From Pseudomonadota bacterium (GTDB lineage: Bacteria; Pseudomonadota; Gammaproteobacteria; JAKAQQ01), in contig JAKARN010000108.1 in NCBI GenBank assembly GCA_021828425.1, forward strand, positions 1-5,776: a stretch of 5,776 nucleotides of DNA, given 5' to 3'. This document shows positions 5,291 to 5,776 of this stretch, in pieces. A model generated the notes under the pieces. It was not told the origin of the DNA and ran no database searches. It worked only from the letters and a program-made list of their open reading frames with translations. Made by a program: the position numbers and the translations under genes. Every line of letters starts with the position of its first letter. The first letter of the stretch is position 1.

Positions 5291-5659
5291 TCAGCCCAAT
5301 CGGGCTTTCTCGTGAGAGGCGAGCCAGCGGTAGAAGGACAGATGTTCATACAGCCGGGCATCCCCGTGACCCAGGAGGCGGGAAGGGGCGTTCACAATTT
5401 CCGGGTGCGCCGGCCCCAATTGCGGGCCTGGAGTCGGAAGCGGGAGCACGAAAAAGAGCCCGATGGCTGCCGCAGCAAGGGTGGCACTGGAGAAAATCCA
5501 GAGCCAGCGCCGAAATCGAGATCGAGATCTGTGGTGTCCCAGAGCTTGATTGCGGGCCCGTGCCAGCGCCATCCAGGTTTCCTGAGGAACAGTCCCCTCC
5601 CATGCCTCGTAGTGAAGGCGAAGCTTTTGGAGCCAGGCCTCGTGAACAGGTTCCATCAT
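5291..5659 (-). CDS. Small single-pass membrane protein, candidate anti-sigma or regulatory partner
   Basis: I do not recognise a named family with certainty. The 122-residue protein has a charged N-terminal domain of about 50 residues (WLQKLRLHYEAW, then ALARARNQAL), a basic stop (HHRSRSRFRR, 42-51) and one clear transmembrane helix (about 52-72, WLWIFSSATLAAAAIGLFFV). The roughly 50-residue C-terminal part ends in LYEHLSFYRWLASHEKA. The basic flank before the helix predicts N-in, C-out topology. This matches, in size, position and the FYRWLA-type tail, the small proteins found between sigma factors and DUF3106 genes in beta- and gammaproteobacteria (DUF3619-like context, from memory). ATG 5659 overlaps the sigma-factor TGA as ATGA, and GGAGG lies seven bases upstream, so translation is coupled. 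Anti-sigma activity is an inference from position and topology; no zinc-binding HxxxCxxC motif is present. Confidence 0.75.
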   Translation of the reverse strand: MMEPVHEAWLQKLRLHYEAWEGTVPQETWMALARARNQALGHHRSRSRFRRWLWIFSSATLAAAAIGLFFVLPLPTPGPQLGPAHPEIVNAPSRLLGHGDARLYEHLSFYRWLASHEKARLG

Positions 5660-5776
5660 GATGGATCCTCCATCTGCTGACGCAAGGCATGCAAAGCGCG
5701 CGACAGGTGGGTTTTGATGCTGCCTTCGGAGCAGCCCATGACCCGAGCCGTGGTCCGGATATCCCAGCCCTCGAGT
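5656..5776 (-). CDS. ECF-like RNA polymerase sigma factor, C-terminal fragment (region 4.2)
   Basis: The gene runs off the right edge; only its last 39 codons are in the window. They read LEGWDIRTTARVMGCSEGSIKTH..., then LSRALHALRQQMEDPS and TGA. This is the helix-turn-helix of sigma-70 region 4.2: the first helix and turn around ARVMGCSEGS, and a recognition helix IKTHLSRALHALR matching the family pattern of G-S/T-V/I-K-x-x-L-S-R-A-x-x-x-L-R. Region 4 contacts the -35 element. The short tail after the helix-turn-helix fits an ECF (group 4) factor, but region 2 would have to be read outside the window to confirm this. It is the first gene of the three-gene cassette seen here and overlaps the next by four bases. 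A LuxR-type response regulator also ends in a helix-turn-helix, but the GSIKTHLSRALHALR pattern is sigma-like. Confidence 0.8.
   Translation of the reverse strand, partial: LEGWDIRTTARVMGCSEGSIKTHLSRALHALRQQMEDPS

Noticed and set aside
4621..5661. A long plus-strand open frame of 346 codons across the right end of the window
   Set aside because: It begins inside pntB and then lies antisense to the sigma/membrane/DUF3106 genes. Its product is low-complexity Pro/Gly/Arg-rich with no recognisable domain, while the minus strand shows a signal peptide, a transmembrane helix, coupled starts and a sigma helix-turn-helix. It is a GC-bias shadow.

Overview
The window looks like chromosomal DNA of a GC-rich Gram-negative proteobacterium. 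Pointers are an EnvC-type divisome/amidase activator (an outer-membrane lineage trait), a three-subunit proton-translocating transhydrogenase, and a sigma factor / small membrane protein / DUF3106 cassette typical of beta- and gammaproteobacteria. I would guess a gammaproteobacterium or an Acidithiobacillus-like lineage, but the genus cannot be fixed from sequence reading alone.

Layout, left to right. Positions 1-73 are a short AT-richer gap holding a perfect TATAAT on the minus strand, possibly a promoter for a leftward gene outside the window. Next comes envC (plus strand, best start TTG 89), an exported coiled-coil protein with a catalytically dead LytM/M23 domain. It converges on a lone HNH endonuclease gene (minus strand, 1953-1363). 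A 104-bp divergent intergenic region with a TACAAT box facing each way separates the HNH gene from the pntAA-pntAB-pntB operon (plus strand, 2058-4829). That operon encodes the NAD-binding soluble subunit, a small three-helix membrane subunit, and the membrane plus NADP-binding subunit of nicotinamide nucleotide transhydrogenase. Its genes overlap at both junctions, as expected for translationally coupled subunits.

The right end is a minus-strand cassette read inward from the window edge. It contains the last 39 codons of an ECF-like sigma factor (region 4.2), then a 122-residue single-pass membrane protein that overlaps it by ATGA, then an exported, extremely arginine-rich DUF3106-like protein whose stop codon lies inside the 3' end of pntB (14-nt convergent overlap). 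The order and overlaps suggest an uncharacterised envelope-signalling module: sigma factor, candidate membrane anti-sigma or regulator, and candidate periplasmic helical sensor or effector. This is the least understood part of the window.

The most notable observations are: (1) the sigma/TM/DUF3106 cassette and an exact 18-residue periodicity in its last protein; (2) an apparent relocation of the proton-channel histidine of the transhydrogenase from PntB (Asn at the E. coli His91 position) to PntAB (His37); (3) a perfect 10-bp hairpin with a competing alternative stem exactly at the membrane/NADP-domain linker of pntB; and (4) a likely leaderless HNH transcript. No tRNA, rRNA, CRISPR array, insertion sequence or attachment site was seen.
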